DNA from: Mycolicibacterium komanii
GTDB taxonomy: Bacteria > Actinomycetota > Actinomycetes > Mycobacteriales > Mycobacteriaceae
Length of the DNA: 64,000 nucleotides
NCBI RefSeq assembly: GCF_001050035.1
Contig: NZ_CVTA01000063.1
Location: 124,001 to 188,000 of the forward strand
Reading direction: 5' to 3'
The notes beneath the pieces are model-generated. The model made no database searches, was not told the origin of the DNA, and was given only the letters and a program-made list of their open reading frames with translations. Both the position numbers and the translations under genes were made by a program. Positions 23,869 to 33,156 of the stretch are shown in pieces (within the stretch, counting starts at the first letter, position 1; each line of letters opens with the position of its first letter).

Positions 23869-24472
23869 AGCCCCTCCCCTGGTTGTTGCGCGTCGAGATG
23901 CTAGCAACCTACGCCAGCGTTGATATTTATGGCAAGTCTCACAGCAACATTTGCAGCAGATGGTTGCTGTCAGCTGACGCCTTTTGACGGTTGACTACAG
24001 CAGATGTGCTATTAACCTGCGTAAACGACGAATGATGCGTTGTGGTCGATCATGGACCGCTCGAAAACTCTTCGCTGCTCTGTCGTATCCAGCCCGCGAA
24101 GGAACGATCTCGAGATCACTCGGGCAAACACGATATGCACCGCGATCAGTTGCTGTGCGTGTTGCGGCGGTCGGCAGGGAGGGAAGGGGCCGAAGACGAG
24201 GTCAGCCACTCGGTTCGCGCGGCGACGAGCTCTGTCCAATTTGCGAAGCGGTGAACAGCGGGAAGCTGCGAAAGCACACGTCAGCGCCTGGGATTCGCTG
24301 GAAGGGTCGGCCTGCCCGGCGCGGGGAGCAAACGTCCTCATGGCCCGATTCTGCGCGGCGGTGCTGGCATCAACGGTGCAGGCGAGAACCCGGATTCAGC
24401 ACCGGGGGCACCTTTGAGGATGTCGAGGTCAGCGAGGTGCGTGGACGTACCGTCACGGCCGTCCACCGCACC
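23869..24472. other. 604-base region without a supported gene
   Basis: The first 150 bases are AT-richer and hold repeated short words (GCAGATG at about 23953 and 24001; GTTGCTGTCAGCTGACG). It must carry the promoter of the minus-strand exported protein gene. Open frames over 24012-24417 in several frames match nothing I know and their codon pattern is not convincing. A decayed gene is possible. Confidence 0.4.
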
Positions 24473-25387
24473 TCACTGCACCAGCGACGGAATGTTGAAG
24501 GGTTGGCCCTCCCTGGCCGCCAGGTACTCCGGCCTCGGGGTCTCGGCAGCGTAGGGCGAGACGAGTTGGTTCTCGACCGAGTTGAACACCAAAAAGACGT
24601 TCGACCGCGGATACGGAGTGATGTTCGACCCCGAACCGTGCATGATGTTCGAGTCGAACCACAGTGCCGTGCCGGCCGGTCCGGTGACCTGGTCGATGCC
24701 GTGGCGGGCTGCAGCCTCGGTCAGCGTGGCGTGGCTCGGCACGCCGATCTCTTGCTTCACCAGAGACGAGGCGTGGTTGTTGCGCGGAGTGGCGCCGACG
24801 CACGGATAAAACGTCTTGTGCGAACCCGGCATCACCATCAGCGACCCGTTGTAGGGAAAGTTCTCGGTCAGCCAGATCGAGCAAGAGACCGCCCGCATCG
24901 CAGGCATGCCATCCTCGGCGTGCCACGTCTCGAAGTCGGAGTGCCAGTAGAAGCCGGTCCCGGTGAACCCGGGCATCATGTTGATCCGCGCCTGGTGCAG
25001 GTAGACATCACTGCCCAGCAGCTGACGGGCGACGGGAAGCACGGTATCGAGGGTGACGACCTCGGAGATGACGTCGCTGAACAGGTGCGGCTGAAACACT
25101 GATCGGATGCTGCCGCCGGGTTCGCGGATGATCCGCGGATCTTCCGGATCGGCTCTGGCGTCGATGTTGTCCAACTCGCCGCGCAACGTCGAAACCCAGT
25201 TGTCGCCCACCGCCGATGGCTGCAGGAGGTAGCCGTTGGCGTCGATCGACTGCAGTTCGCCGTCGTTCAGCGGGCCGTCCGATTCCTTCCCCCAGACCGT
25301 TGGCTCGGCCCGGGCGATGGGGTCGGACGGTTCCGCGAGGCGCGTGGGATATCTGTCTACGGAGTCAGTGAATCGGGTTTCGCTCAA
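24473..25387 (-). CDS. ectD: Ectoine hydroxylase
   Basis: 304 residues, the usual EctD length. A 2-oxoglutarate/Fe(II) dioxygenase that turns ectoine into 5-hydroxyectoine in the cytoplasm. The family signature FYWHSDFETWHAEDGMP is present; iron ligands are H149, D151 and H250 (the last in SNIMHGSGSN), and PRSN near the end helps hold 2-oxoglutarate. The TTG at 25387 overlaps the ectC stop (TTGA), giving a coupled start and a normal length. Last gene of ectABCD. Confidence 0.95.
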   Translation of the reverse strand: MSETRFTDSVDRYPTRLAEPSDPIARAEPTVWGKESDGPLNDGELQSIDANGYLLQPSAVGDNWVSTLRGELDNIDARADPEDPRIIREPGGSIRSVFQPHLFSDVISEVVTLDTVLPVARQLLGSDVYLHQARINMMPGFTGTGFYWHSDFETWHAEDGMPAMRAVSCSIWLTENFPYNGSLMVMPGSHKTFYPCVGATPRNNHASSLVKQEIGVPSHATLTEAAARHGIDQVTGPAGTALWFDSNIMHGSGSNITPYPRSNVFLVFNSVENQLVSPYAAETPRPEYLAAREGQPFNIPSLVQ

Positions 25388-25779
25388 CTTGCTTGCACCG
25401 CCGGGGGTGGATAGGTACCGGTTTCGTCGTGGACCTCTTGGCCGGTCACGGGAGGGTTGAACACACACAGCATCCGAAGCTGAGTATCACACGTGACGCG
25501 GTGACGTTCATGCCCGTCGAGCAGATACATGGTGCCCGGGCGCAGGGGGTGCTCCTCACCGGTCTCGTGGTTGGTCAGGGTGCCGGTGCCCTCGACCACC
25601 CACACCGCCTCGACGTGGTGGCGGTAGTGGAACTCGCTGACGGAGTTCGCGTTGATGGTGGTCTCGTGGAAGGAGAAACCGACCCCGTCACCCGCGAGGA
25701 TGATGCGCTTGGATCTCCAGTCCTTCGCCGACACGTCGCGATCGGTGCCGGTGATCTCGTCAGTGGTGCGCACGATCAT
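25384..25779 (-). CDS. ectC: L-ectoine synthase
   Basis: 131 residues, standard size. This cupin enzyme cyclises N-gamma-acetyl-diaminobutyrate to ectoine. Visible landmarks are the opening MIVRTTDEITGTDRDV, the cupin strand SEFHYRHHVEAVWVVEGTGTL, and GTMYLLDGHERHRV. The ATG at 25779 has GGAGC-type sequence upstream. It is followed by ectD with overlapping stop and start and lies 26 bases after ectB. Confidence 0.96.
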   Translation of the reverse strand: MIVRTTDEITGTDRDVSAKDWRSKRIILAGDGVGFSFHETTINANSVSEFHYRHHVEAVWVVEGTGTLTNHETGEEHPLRPGTMYLLDGHERHRVTCDTQLRMLCVFNPPVTGQEVHDETGTYPPPAVQAS

Positions 25780-25805
25780 GTCGTGCTCCTTTCAAGTGAA
25801 TGCGG

Positions 25806-27095
25806 TCAGGAAAGCGTCGCGACGACCGACTCGGCGAGCACATCGATGCCCGCGTCGAGGTCCGCCTCGGAAGTGGTCAGCGGCGGAAGCAGTTTGACGA
25901 CCTCGTCGGAAGGACCGCTGGTCTCCATGAGCACTCCGCGGTCGAATGCCGCGCGGCACACGGCCGACGCCATCGGCGCGTCTTCGAATTTGAGGCCCTG
26001 CGCCATCCCGCGCCCGCGCGCGCTGACACCCGGATGCTGCTGGGCGATGCCTTCGAGGCGGGCGCGGATCTGCTCACCCTTGGCGATCGTGTCATCACTG
26101 AAGGTCTCGGTCTGCCAATAGATTTCAAGCGCCTTGCTGGCAGTCACGAACGCCGGGTTGTGGCCGCGGAAGGTTCCGTTGTGCTCACCGGGGGTCCACA
26201 CGTCGAGGTCCCTGCGGAACAAGGTCAGCGCCATCGGCAGGCCGTATCCGCTGATCGACTTGGACAGCGTGACGATGTCGGGAACGATGCCGGCCTCTTC
26301 GAAGCTGAAGAAGCGACCGGTGCGCCCGCAACCCATCTGCACGTCGTCGACGATCAGCAGGATCTCGCGGCGGCGGCACAATTCGGCGAGCGCCTGCAGC
26401 CATTCCATCCGTGCGACGTTGAGGCCGCCCTCGCCCTGCACGGTTTCGACGATCACCGCGGCGGGATGGTTGAGCCCGCCGCCCGAATCGTCGAGCACCC
26501 GCTCGAACCAGTGGAAGTCCTCGGTGGCGCCGCCGAAGTAGTTGTCGTAGGGCATGGGCGTGGCGTGCACCAGGGGGATACCGGCGCCGGCGCGCTTCAT
26601 CGAGTTACCCGTGACAGACAACGCACCCAGCGTCATGCCGTGAAATGCATTGGTGAAGTTGATGATCGATTCTCGACCGGTCACCTTGCGGGCCAGCTTG
26701 AGCGCCGACTCGACGGCGTTCGCGCCGGTCGGGCCTGGGAACTGCACCTTGTAGTCGAGGCTCCGCGGCTTGAGGATCAACTCCTCGAAGTTCTGCAGGA
26801 ACTCCGTCTTGGCCGCGGTGGCCATATCGAGCGAGTGCACGATGTTGTCATTTACCAGGTATTCGATCAGCGGCCGCTTGAGCTCGGGGTTGTTGTGGCC
26901 GTAATTCAGCGCCCCGGCTCCGCCGAAGAAGTCGAGGTAGCGCCGGCCGGAAGTGTCGGTCAGCCACGATCCCTGGGCTACGGCCATGGTGGTCGGCCAC
27001 CCACGGCAGTAGCTGCGGACCTCGGATTCGACCGAGGAGTACACCTCGGGAAGGTCGGATTCGTCGGGACGGGGGAGTGTTGCTGGCGTAGACAT
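25806..27095 (-). CDS. ectB: Diaminobutyrate-2-oxoglutarate transaminase
   Basis: 429 residues. A class III PLP aminotransferase that makes L-2,4-diaminobutyrate from aspartate semialdehyde and glutamate, the first step of ectoine synthesis. The PLP lysine lies in IVTLSKSISGYGLPMAL, with IVDDVQMGCGRTG before it and GHNPAFVTA after it. ATG at 27095 with AGAAAGGA upstream. Second gene of the ectABCD operon, 18 bases after ectA. Confidence 0.96.
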   Translation of the reverse strand: MSTPATLPRPDESDLPEVYSSVESEVRSYCRGWPTTMAVAQGSWLTDTSGRRYLDFFGGAGALNYGHNNPELKRPLIEYLVNDNIVHSLDMATAAKTEFLQNFEELILKPRSLDYKVQFPGPTGANAVESALKLARKVTGRESIINFTNAFHGMTLGALSVTGNSMKRAGAGIPLVHATPMPYDNYFGGATEDFHWFERVLDDSGGGLNHPAAVIVETVQGEGGLNVARMEWLQALAELCRRREILLIVDDVQMGCGRTGRFFSFEEAGIVPDIVTLSKSISGYGLPMALTLFRRDLDVWTPGEHNGTFRGHNPAFVTASKALEIYWQTETFSDDTIAKGEQIRARLEGIAQQHPGVSARGRGMAQGLKFEDAPMASAVCRAAFDRGVLMETSGPSDEVVKLLPPLTTSEADLDAGIDVLAESVVATLS

Positions 27096-27113
27096 GTGTC
27101 CTTTCTGAGGTGT

Positions 27114-27716
27114 CTAGTCGGCCAAAGGTGTGGTGATGGGCCCGATCCGGACCGTCGGCTCGTCCTCGTGGGACTGGTCGGCGGCCAGGTGCGCGGCGGT
27201 GAAGCGGGGCTCCTCGACGAGGGGCACCCCGTTTCGCCGAGCGAACGCACCGAAGAACGCGCGGGACGCCAAATTGCTCGGCGCCACCGTGGCCTCCACG
27301 GTGACGGGGTGGCCTCGGCGCTCGGCGCGGACGCGATGGACGAGGTCGTCGAGCATTGCGCTGGCCAGTCCGGTTCCTCGGGCGGCCGCCGCGACGGCCA
27401 CCTGCCAGACGAAGAGCACTTCGGGTCGCGTCGGCGGGTGGTAGCCGGTGATCAGCCCGCAGATCTGGCCGTCTTTCTCCGCCACTATCGAGGTACTGGC
27501 AAAGTCCGTGGCCATCAAGAGATAGGTGTATGTGGAGTTCAGATCGAGCACTTCGGTCTCAGCCACCAGGCGATGCATGGCGACGGCATCGCCCTCATTT
27601 GGCGACCGAAGATGATCGGTCCACGAATTTGGCTGTACTGCTGGCGCTTTCGAACCAGCTTTCCGCTCATCCGGGGCCAAGCCCGGGTCGCGAATGGTCA
27701 CTTGCGTTGTCACCAC
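27114..27716 (-). CDS. ectA: Diaminobutyrate N-gamma-acetyltransferase
   Basis: 200 residues. GNAT-family enzyme that acetylates diaminobutyrate. The acetyl-CoA loop is VWQVAVAAAARGTGLASAMLDDL, and the start of the domain (LRSPNEGDAVAMHRLVAE...LDLNSTYTYLLMATDF) is typical of EctA. GTG at 27716 or 27713 starts it; the two cannot be separated. First gene of the cluster; the promoter must lie in 27717-28074, and osmotic induction is expected from the family but not shown. Confidence 0.94.
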   Translation of the reverse strand: MVTTQVTIRDPGLAPDERKAGSKAPAVQPNSWTDHLRSPNEGDAVAMHRLVAETEVLDLNSTYTYLLMATDFASTSIVAEKDGQICGLITGYHPPTRPEVLFVWQVAVAAAARGTGLASAMLDDLVHRVRAERRGHPVTVEATVAPSNLASRAFFGAFARRNGVPLVEEPRFTAAHLAADQSHEDEPTVRIGPITTPLAD

Positions 27717-28074
27717 CGAACAAAATTATCGAATCACATCAGTTACGTCATCGGCGTTATGACCGTATGCCAGCAAAAAATGACAGGCAAGTTTCGACCC
27801 CTCCCCAACGCCCGTTCGGTGCGCGTCGCAGCGGCGAATCACCTGCGCGGATGCCGATGCTTGAGACACCCGTCACGTGATCAAGCGTTATCAAAACGTT
27901 ATCTACCGGACCCGTCAATGTTTTGATCGGCTAACGACGGGTAGTTTGTGACGCAACCGTCAATCCGCCTGGACTGACAAATGGAGCGTTCGGGGGTCCG
28001 CTCCCGCGGTTTTCGTGTGCGCAGTCAATGCCGATGAGCGCGCGACATCAATGAGGTACTGAAGGAGATTTTTC
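27717..28074. promoter_or_regulatory. Intergenic region between ectA and a DUF732 gene
   Basis: 358 bases, AT-rich near ectA (AAAATTATCGAATCACATCAG at 27722 onward). CGTTATC occurs twice in direct orientation at 27886-27892 and 27897-27903, 11 bases apart, one helical turn, which is a plausible binding site. The plus-strand gene at 28075 has AAGGAG upstream (28061-28066). Confidence 0.45.
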
Positions 28075-28356
28075 GTGCGACGCATCATCGGATCGCTGAT
28101 CGCTGCCGCTGGCACCGCGGTCGCGTTCGCCGCGCCCGCGGCGGCCGACCAGGCCGATTTCGTGCGCCAGCTTCAGGAAAAGTACGTATTCCTCGGGGCC
28201 GACCAGCTGATCTCCGCCGGCAATCAGGCGTGCGCGGCGGGGGCGAGGGGCGTTCCGGCCGCCGAGACGGTGATGAGGATCCGCGACGAGCTCGGAATCT
28301 CGACCGCGGCCGCCGGCGACATCGTCAGCCTCGCCGTGGTCGAACTCGGCTGCTGA
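28075..28356 (+). CDS. DUF732 exported protein
   Basis: 93 residues. GTG at 28075 preceded by GAAGGAG. Signal peptide (RRIIGSLIAAAGTAVAFAAPAAA) and a short DUF732 domain: ADFVRQLQEKYVFLGADQLISAGNQACAAGARGVPAAETVMRIRDELGI...IVSLAVVELGC, with the family's Cys pair. Role unknown. It lies 101 bases ahead of the antigen-85 homologue. Confidence 0.82.
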   Translation: MRRIIGSLIAAAGTAVAFAAPAAADQADFVRQLQEKYVFLGADQLISAGNQACAAGARGVPAAETVMRIRDELGISTAAAGDIVSLAVVELGC

Positions 28357-28448
28357 CCGTACACGTCGGCGACGTCGCGGCGGAGGTTTGGTAACAAGCG
28401 GGTCAAGCGGTGCGTGGCGCGCTCTGCGCAGCGACGCGAAATTGCTAG

Positions 28449-29417
<969 letters not shown>

Positions 29418-29462
29418 CGGTTTTCGGCCATACCATGGCCGGGGAACTACCCAGGGGTGGAA

Positions 29463-30170
29463 ATGAACGATAACTCCGGCGGTCTTCATGACGAGATCGC
29501 ACGGCTGGCGCGCAGCCTGCACAGCCAAAAGGCTGCGGACATGAGCGTCGACAATCTTGTCGACGAGGTCACGGCGACGGCGGTGCGCATCCTTCCGAAC
29601 GTCGATCATGCGGGTATTTCGCTCGTCGACCCCAAAAGCCGGCGGGTCCGCTCGGTCGCGGCCACGGGCCCGGTGCCAAAAGAACTCGACAATCTGCAGG
29701 AGAGCCTGCAGCAGGGTCCCTGCGTCGACACCATTCACGATCGCGTGACGGTGCGCGTCGACGATTACGAATCCGAGGATCGGTGGTCGGACTTCGTACG
29801 GCGTGCGCGCGAAGTCACGCCGGTGCGCTCGAGCCTGTCCATCCAGCTCTACACCCATGAATCGGAGATCGGGGCGCTGGGCCTCTACTCGGAGCGGGCT
29901 CACGCCTTCACCGCTCAGCTCGAAGATTTGGCGCTGGCGGTGGCGGCACATGCCGCGATCGGACTGGCGACGGCGCGCCGCGACGATCAGTTCCGGACCG
30001 CGCTCGCATCGCGCGACATCATCGGCCAGGCCAAAGGCATGATCATGGAGCGCTTCGAGGTCAACGCGGCCGACGCGTTCAACCTGCTCGACAAGCTCTC
30101 CCAGGAGAAGAACACGCCGCTGCATCTCATCGCTGTGCAACTGGTCAGCCGGGAGAAACCGCCCGCCTGA
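29463..30170 (+). CDS. GAF-ANTAR RNA-binding antiterminator
   Basis: 235 residues. A GAF sensor domain (about 30-160: VRILPNVDHAGISLVDPKSRRVRSVAATGPVPKELDNLQESLQQGPCVDTI) is followed by an ANTAR domain (about 175-230: QFRTALASRDIIGQAKGMIMERFEVNAADAFNLLDKLSQEKNTPL). ANTAR proteins bind paired RNA hairpins and prevent termination. The ATG at 29463 is preferred to GTG 29457 because AGGGG sits at 29453-29457. A weak SigF-like promoter (GGTTT at 29419, 17 bases, GGGGA) precedes it. It heads a group of stress-signalling genes. Confidence 0.9.
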   Translation: MNDNSGGLHDEIARLARSLHSQKAADMSVDNLVDEVTATAVRILPNVDHAGISLVDPKSRRVRSVAATGPVPKELDNLQESLQQGPCVDTIHDRVTVRVDDYESEDRWSDFVRRAREVTPVRSSLSIQLYTHESEIGALGLYSERAHAFTAQLEDLALAVAAHAAIGLATARRDDQFRTALASRDIIGQAKGMIMERFEVNAADAFNLLDKLSQEKNTPLHLIAVQLVSREKPPA

Positions 30171-30355
30171 CCGCCCCGGCCAAACTTGCGGTGCATCGCC
30201 CGGCTGTTACCGGGCATATGCGCCCTGACCGGCACGGATGGGTCCCCGTTTATGCATCGGTACCGTTAAGTCGCTACCCTATTGCGCGGGTTAAGACTGC
30301 AGCCTCGCGTGAACGGCCATGACCGCTACGGTGGTTGCCAAACAAGAGGTGAGGC

Positions 30356-30703
30356 TTGGACGGACAACTTTGTACCGAGAACTGGGTGGGACGCGTCGCT
30401 GTCGTCGCCGCCTCCGGTGATCTCGACATGCTCACGGCACCGCAGCTGCGCGAAGCGGTAGCTGCGGCGTTGGGCAAGGATCCGGTCGGTCTGATCGTCG
30501 ACCTGACCAGCGTGGAGTTTCTGGGGTCCGCTGGCATGCAGGTGCTGATGGAGACCCACAACCAGACCGACGGCACCGAGACCCGCTTCGCTGTCGTCGC
30601 GGAGGGTTCCGCCACCAGCCGGCCACTGAAGATCACGGGGATCGCCGACCTGATCGACCTGTTTTCCTCGCTGGACGTCGCGCTCGACAACATCACAGCT
30701 TGA
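30356..30703 (+). CDS. STAS anti-sigma factor antagonist
   Basis: 115 residues, one STAS domain. VGRVAVVAASGDLDMLTAPQLREAVAAAL is the usual first half; VGLIVDLTSVEFLGSAGMQVLMETH holds the switch loop with the likely phosphoacceptor Ser (LGSAGM). In partner switching, the unphosphorylated form binds the HATPase anti-sigma factor and frees the sigma factor. TTG at 30356 with GAGG just upstream. It precedes an RsbW-type gene by 32 bases. The sigma factor targeted is not in the window. Confidence 0.9.
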   Translation: MDGQLCTENWVGRVAVVAASGDLDMLTAPQLREAVAAALGKDPVGLIVDLTSVEFLGSAGMQVLMETHNQTDGTETRFAVVAEGSATSRPLKITGIADLIDLFSSLDVALDNITA

Positions 30704-30735
30704 GCCGCGAGCGGACGGGGTAACCAGAAGGCAAC

Positions 30736-31182
30736 ATGAACCCTCCGACGGAACTTGGCTTTTCGAGTAACGGTCCTGCCGATGCGCAGACCGTTGCCGA
30801 GTTCCGCAATGCCTTCGCACAGTGGTTGAAGTCGAATTTCGCGCTCGACGCCGACCGCCTCAGTGACATATTGCTCGCGGTGAACGAGGCTCTGACCAAC
30901 GCCGCGGAGTTCGCCTACGCCGGCTTCGAGCAGGCCGGAACCATGTCCGTGACGGCCCGCTACGAGGCCGAGAACCGCCAGCTGACCGCGATCGTCACCG
31001 ACCAGGGCGCCTGGTTGGAGAAGGAACCCGACGCGTCGAGCACCCGCGGTCGGGGTATCCAGCTGATGCGGGCGCTGTCCGATCGCGCCACCGTCGACGG
31101 CTCGCCGTCCGGCACCCGCGTTCAGCTCGAGTTCGATGACTGCCGGCTCGCCTCGGAAGAGCCGTTCGCCACATCCGCCTGA
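30736..31182 (+). CDS. RsbW-type anti-sigma factor/serine kinase
   Basis: 148 residues. GHKL (HATPase) fold: N-box NEALTNAAEFAY, then VTDQGAW and the ATP-lid region STRGRGIQLMRALSDRATVDG...GTRVQLEF. These kinases hold a sigma factor and phosphorylate their STAS antagonist. ATG at 30736 after AGAAGG. Together with the STAS gene upstream it forms a complete switch unit. SigF is the likely family of target in mycobacteria, judged also from the SigF-like promoter downstream, but this is inference. Confidence 0.9.
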   Translation: MNPPTELGFSSNGPADAQTVAEFRNAFAQWLKSNFALDADRLSDILLAVNEALTNAAEFAYAGFEQAGTMSVTARYEAENRQLTAIVTDQGAWLEKEPDASSTRGRGIQLMRALSDRATVDGSPSGTRVQLEFDDCRLASEEPFATSA

Positions 31183-31185
31183 CTC

Positions 31186-31211
31186 GTGTTTGACCCCCGG
31201 TTCAGGGGGTA
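31186..31211 (+). promoter_or_regulatory. SigF-like promoter
   Basis: GTGTTT (31186-31191) and GGGTA (31207-31211) are separated by 15 bases, matching the mycobacterial SigF pattern GTTT-N15-17-GGGTA. It lies right after the RsbW-type stop and 132 bases upstream of the second STAS gene. Confidence 0.6.
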
Positions 31212-31342
31212 AAGGCGCATCGCTGACTTCCACCGCAGAAAGCGAGCGCAGGTATGGACACGAAAACCCGGGGCCACGTTGCTCCGTCCGGTACCTGCGG
31301 CAAGCGCGAGACCCGGTAACCGGACGCGGTCGGGAACACAGA

Positions 31343-31750
31343 ATGTCCGTCGTGGCGGTCCACCGCCCGCCATCGCAGCCCAGGCGGGTGCTGTCTATCG
31401 TCTCCACCACCTGCGCCGTCGGTGGACCAGATCACATCGTCGTCTCGGTGACGGGTGAAGTCGATGCCGCCAACGTCAAGGATTTCGCCGCGGTCGTCCT
31501 CGACGCGATCACCGACGCCGCCCACGTCACCCTCGATCTGTCCGGTGTGGGGTTCTTCGCGATCGACGGGATGAGCGCACTTCACGCGCTCAACGCGCGG
31601 CTACTGCGGGCGGGCGTGTCGTGGTGCGTGGTTCCGGGCGTCGCGGCATCGCGGGTGCTGGCGCTGTGTGACCCGGAGGAACTGATTCCGGTGTTGAACG
31701 TGCGGCCGCCGTCCCCGCCGCAGAGACCGAGGCTGCGCCTGGTGCGGTAG
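31343..31750 (+). CDS. STAS-like protein without a phosphoacceptor serine
   Basis: 135 residues. The STAS fold is visible: HIVVSVTGEVDAANVKDFAAVVLDAITDAAHVTLDLSGVGFFAIDGMSALHALNARLLRAGVSWCVVPG. At the switch loop the usual D-S-(S/T)-G pattern is A-I-D-G, so Ser is replaced by Ile and the next residue is Asp. It should not be a substrate of the kinase and may be permanently bound or free. The C-terminus is Pro/Arg-rich. ATG at 31343. A SigF-like promoter upstream suggests a feedback role. Confidence 0.82.
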   Translation: MSVVAVHRPPSQPRRVLSIVSTTCAVGGPDHIVVSVTGEVDAANVKDFAAVVLDAITDAAHVTLDLSGVGFFAIDGMSALHALNARLLRAGVSWCVVPGVAASRVLALCDPEELIPVLNVRPPSPPQRPRLRLVR

Positions 31751-32135
31751 CTTTCTCTGCGCTCCGTGTGACGGTCGTGGCGCCTGTTGCCGGTTTGCTG
31801 TCGTGTCGCCCTGTGATCTACCGCTCACTTTGGGCCGCAAAGCTAAGAATTCGTAATACGTGCGGTCGGCCACATTCTTCGGAACGCCTTGCGGCACCAG
31901 CATTTACACAGGTCATCATCCGTTTATCCGAAAGCGGCAAGAGGTAACAATCGGGTAACGGGCGCTTTTCTAAGCGGTGTCTGAGAGGTTCACAGGGACG
32001 CTCGATGCCTGCTTCTTGCGACGCCCGGGGATGTCCGAATTCGTCGCTAGACTCGTTGCAGACCGCGCTGAAACGGCGCGCTACGACGTGGAATCTAGGG
32101 CCGGTACACGCATCCGGCGGAGGTACCGAAAGATA
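31751..32135. other. AT-richer intergenic region
   Basis: 385 bases with AT-rich stretches (around 31840-31870, 31906-31930) and GTAAC twice, 11 bases apart (GGTAACAATCGGGTAACG near 31943-31960). It probably holds the promoter of the beta-propeller gene. The frame of that gene is open back to a GTG at 31977, so an N-terminal extension cannot be excluded. Confidence 0.4.
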
Positions 32136-33152
32136 ATGGCTGACTTTTTTATGCCCGAGCACGGGCCTACCGCATTGGGCGCTGTCGAGTTGAGTCGAGG
32201 GCCGATCGGCGACATCGCCGCGACCGGGACGGGTACGACCCTGGTCACTCACCCGGGTGACGACAGCGTCGCCGTGCTCAATGCCCGCACCCTGGCGGCA
32301 GAGGCGATCATCGCCGTTCACGGTGAACCGTTCGCGGTCGCGATCCACGACGACCGGGCCTATGTGAGCACCTCATCGTGGAGCCACAAGGACGAGGTGA
32401 CCGTGTTGGACACGGCCACCAGGTCGGTGATCGCGTCGTATCCTCTGGCGGACAACGTGACGGCGCTCGCGGTCAGCCCCGACGGCAAAAGGGTCTACGC
32501 GGGGCGCACCGGTGACGGGCGCATCGACATCGCGGTGATCGACATCCCCGCCGACCGCGTGGGCACCATCGACGTCGCGACCGGCGCCGGCATCGGGATC
32601 GACGCACTGGCGGTCGACCGGACCGGAACCAAGCTCTTCGTCGCCACCACCGATGCGCGCGGCAGCGCGGTTGTCACGGTCGAACTCGAGACCGGGCGTG
32701 TCGGCGGCGCGGTGCGGATCGGTTCCCCGATCCGCGATATAGCGCTCGCGGACGACACGGCGTTCGTCCTCAGCTCGGACCGGACTCGCGGTGGTGTGGT
32801 GCACGTGGTCGACCTCACGACGGGGCGCATCACCGACATCATCGAGATCGGTGGTGCCCCAACTCAACTCGCGATGGGCGAGGACAAGGGCAGGGCATAC
32901 ATCGTCGACTACGACCACGTCGCGGTGCTGTGCACACTGACTCTGCAGATCATCGACACGATCACCCTCGAAGCTCGCCCGTCCTGCGTGACGGTCGATT
33001 CGCGCGGTGGTCGCCTCTACGTGGCCGACTACGCGGGCGGTGTGACGATGTTCGCCGTCGACGCGACGATGCCGATGCTCTATTCGGAGTTCGTCGCGAC
33101 CGACCCCATCGTGACGCCCGAGATGCGCGAGTTGGAGACGCTCACCGCGTAG
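32136..33152 (+). CDS. YVTN-type beta-propeller protein (Rv1057-like)
   Basis: 338 residues from the ATG at 32136. Repeats of about 45 residues with the pattern V.VLD..T...(I/V)....(G/A)..P..(V/L)A(V/I)..D...YV run through the whole protein (VTVLDTATRSVIASYPLADNVTALAVSPDGKRVYAG is the clearest), enough for a seven-bladed propeller. No signal peptide is visible from this start. By fold and by its place before Rv1059- and Rv1062-like genes it is probably the counterpart of Rv1057. A GTG at 31977 would add 53 residues. No catalytic motif is evident; such propellers often act as binding scaffolds. Confidence 0.8.
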   Translation: MADFFMPEHGPTALGAVELSRGPIGDIAATGTGTTLVTHPGDDSVAVLNARTLAAEAIIAVHGEPFAVAIHDDRAYVSTSSWSHKDEVTVLDTATRSVIASYPLADNVTALAVSPDGKRVYAGRTGDGRIDIAVIDIPADRVGTIDVATGAGIGIDALAVDRTGTKLFVATTDARGSAVVTVELETGRVGGAVRIGSPIRDIALADDTAFVLSSDRTRGGVVHVVDLTTGRITDIIEIGGAPTQLAMGEDKGRAYIVDYDHVAVLCTLTLQIIDTITLEARPSCVTVDSRGGRLYVADYAGGVTMFAVDATMPMLYSEFVATDPIVTPEMRELETLTA

Positions 33153-33156
33153 GACG

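Noticed and set aside
22270..23904. Plus-strand frame of 544 codons opposite the exported repeat protein gene
   Set aside because: Composition is Arg/Val/Gly-rich as for an antisense shadow; the minus strand has a signal peptide and a strong ribosome site.
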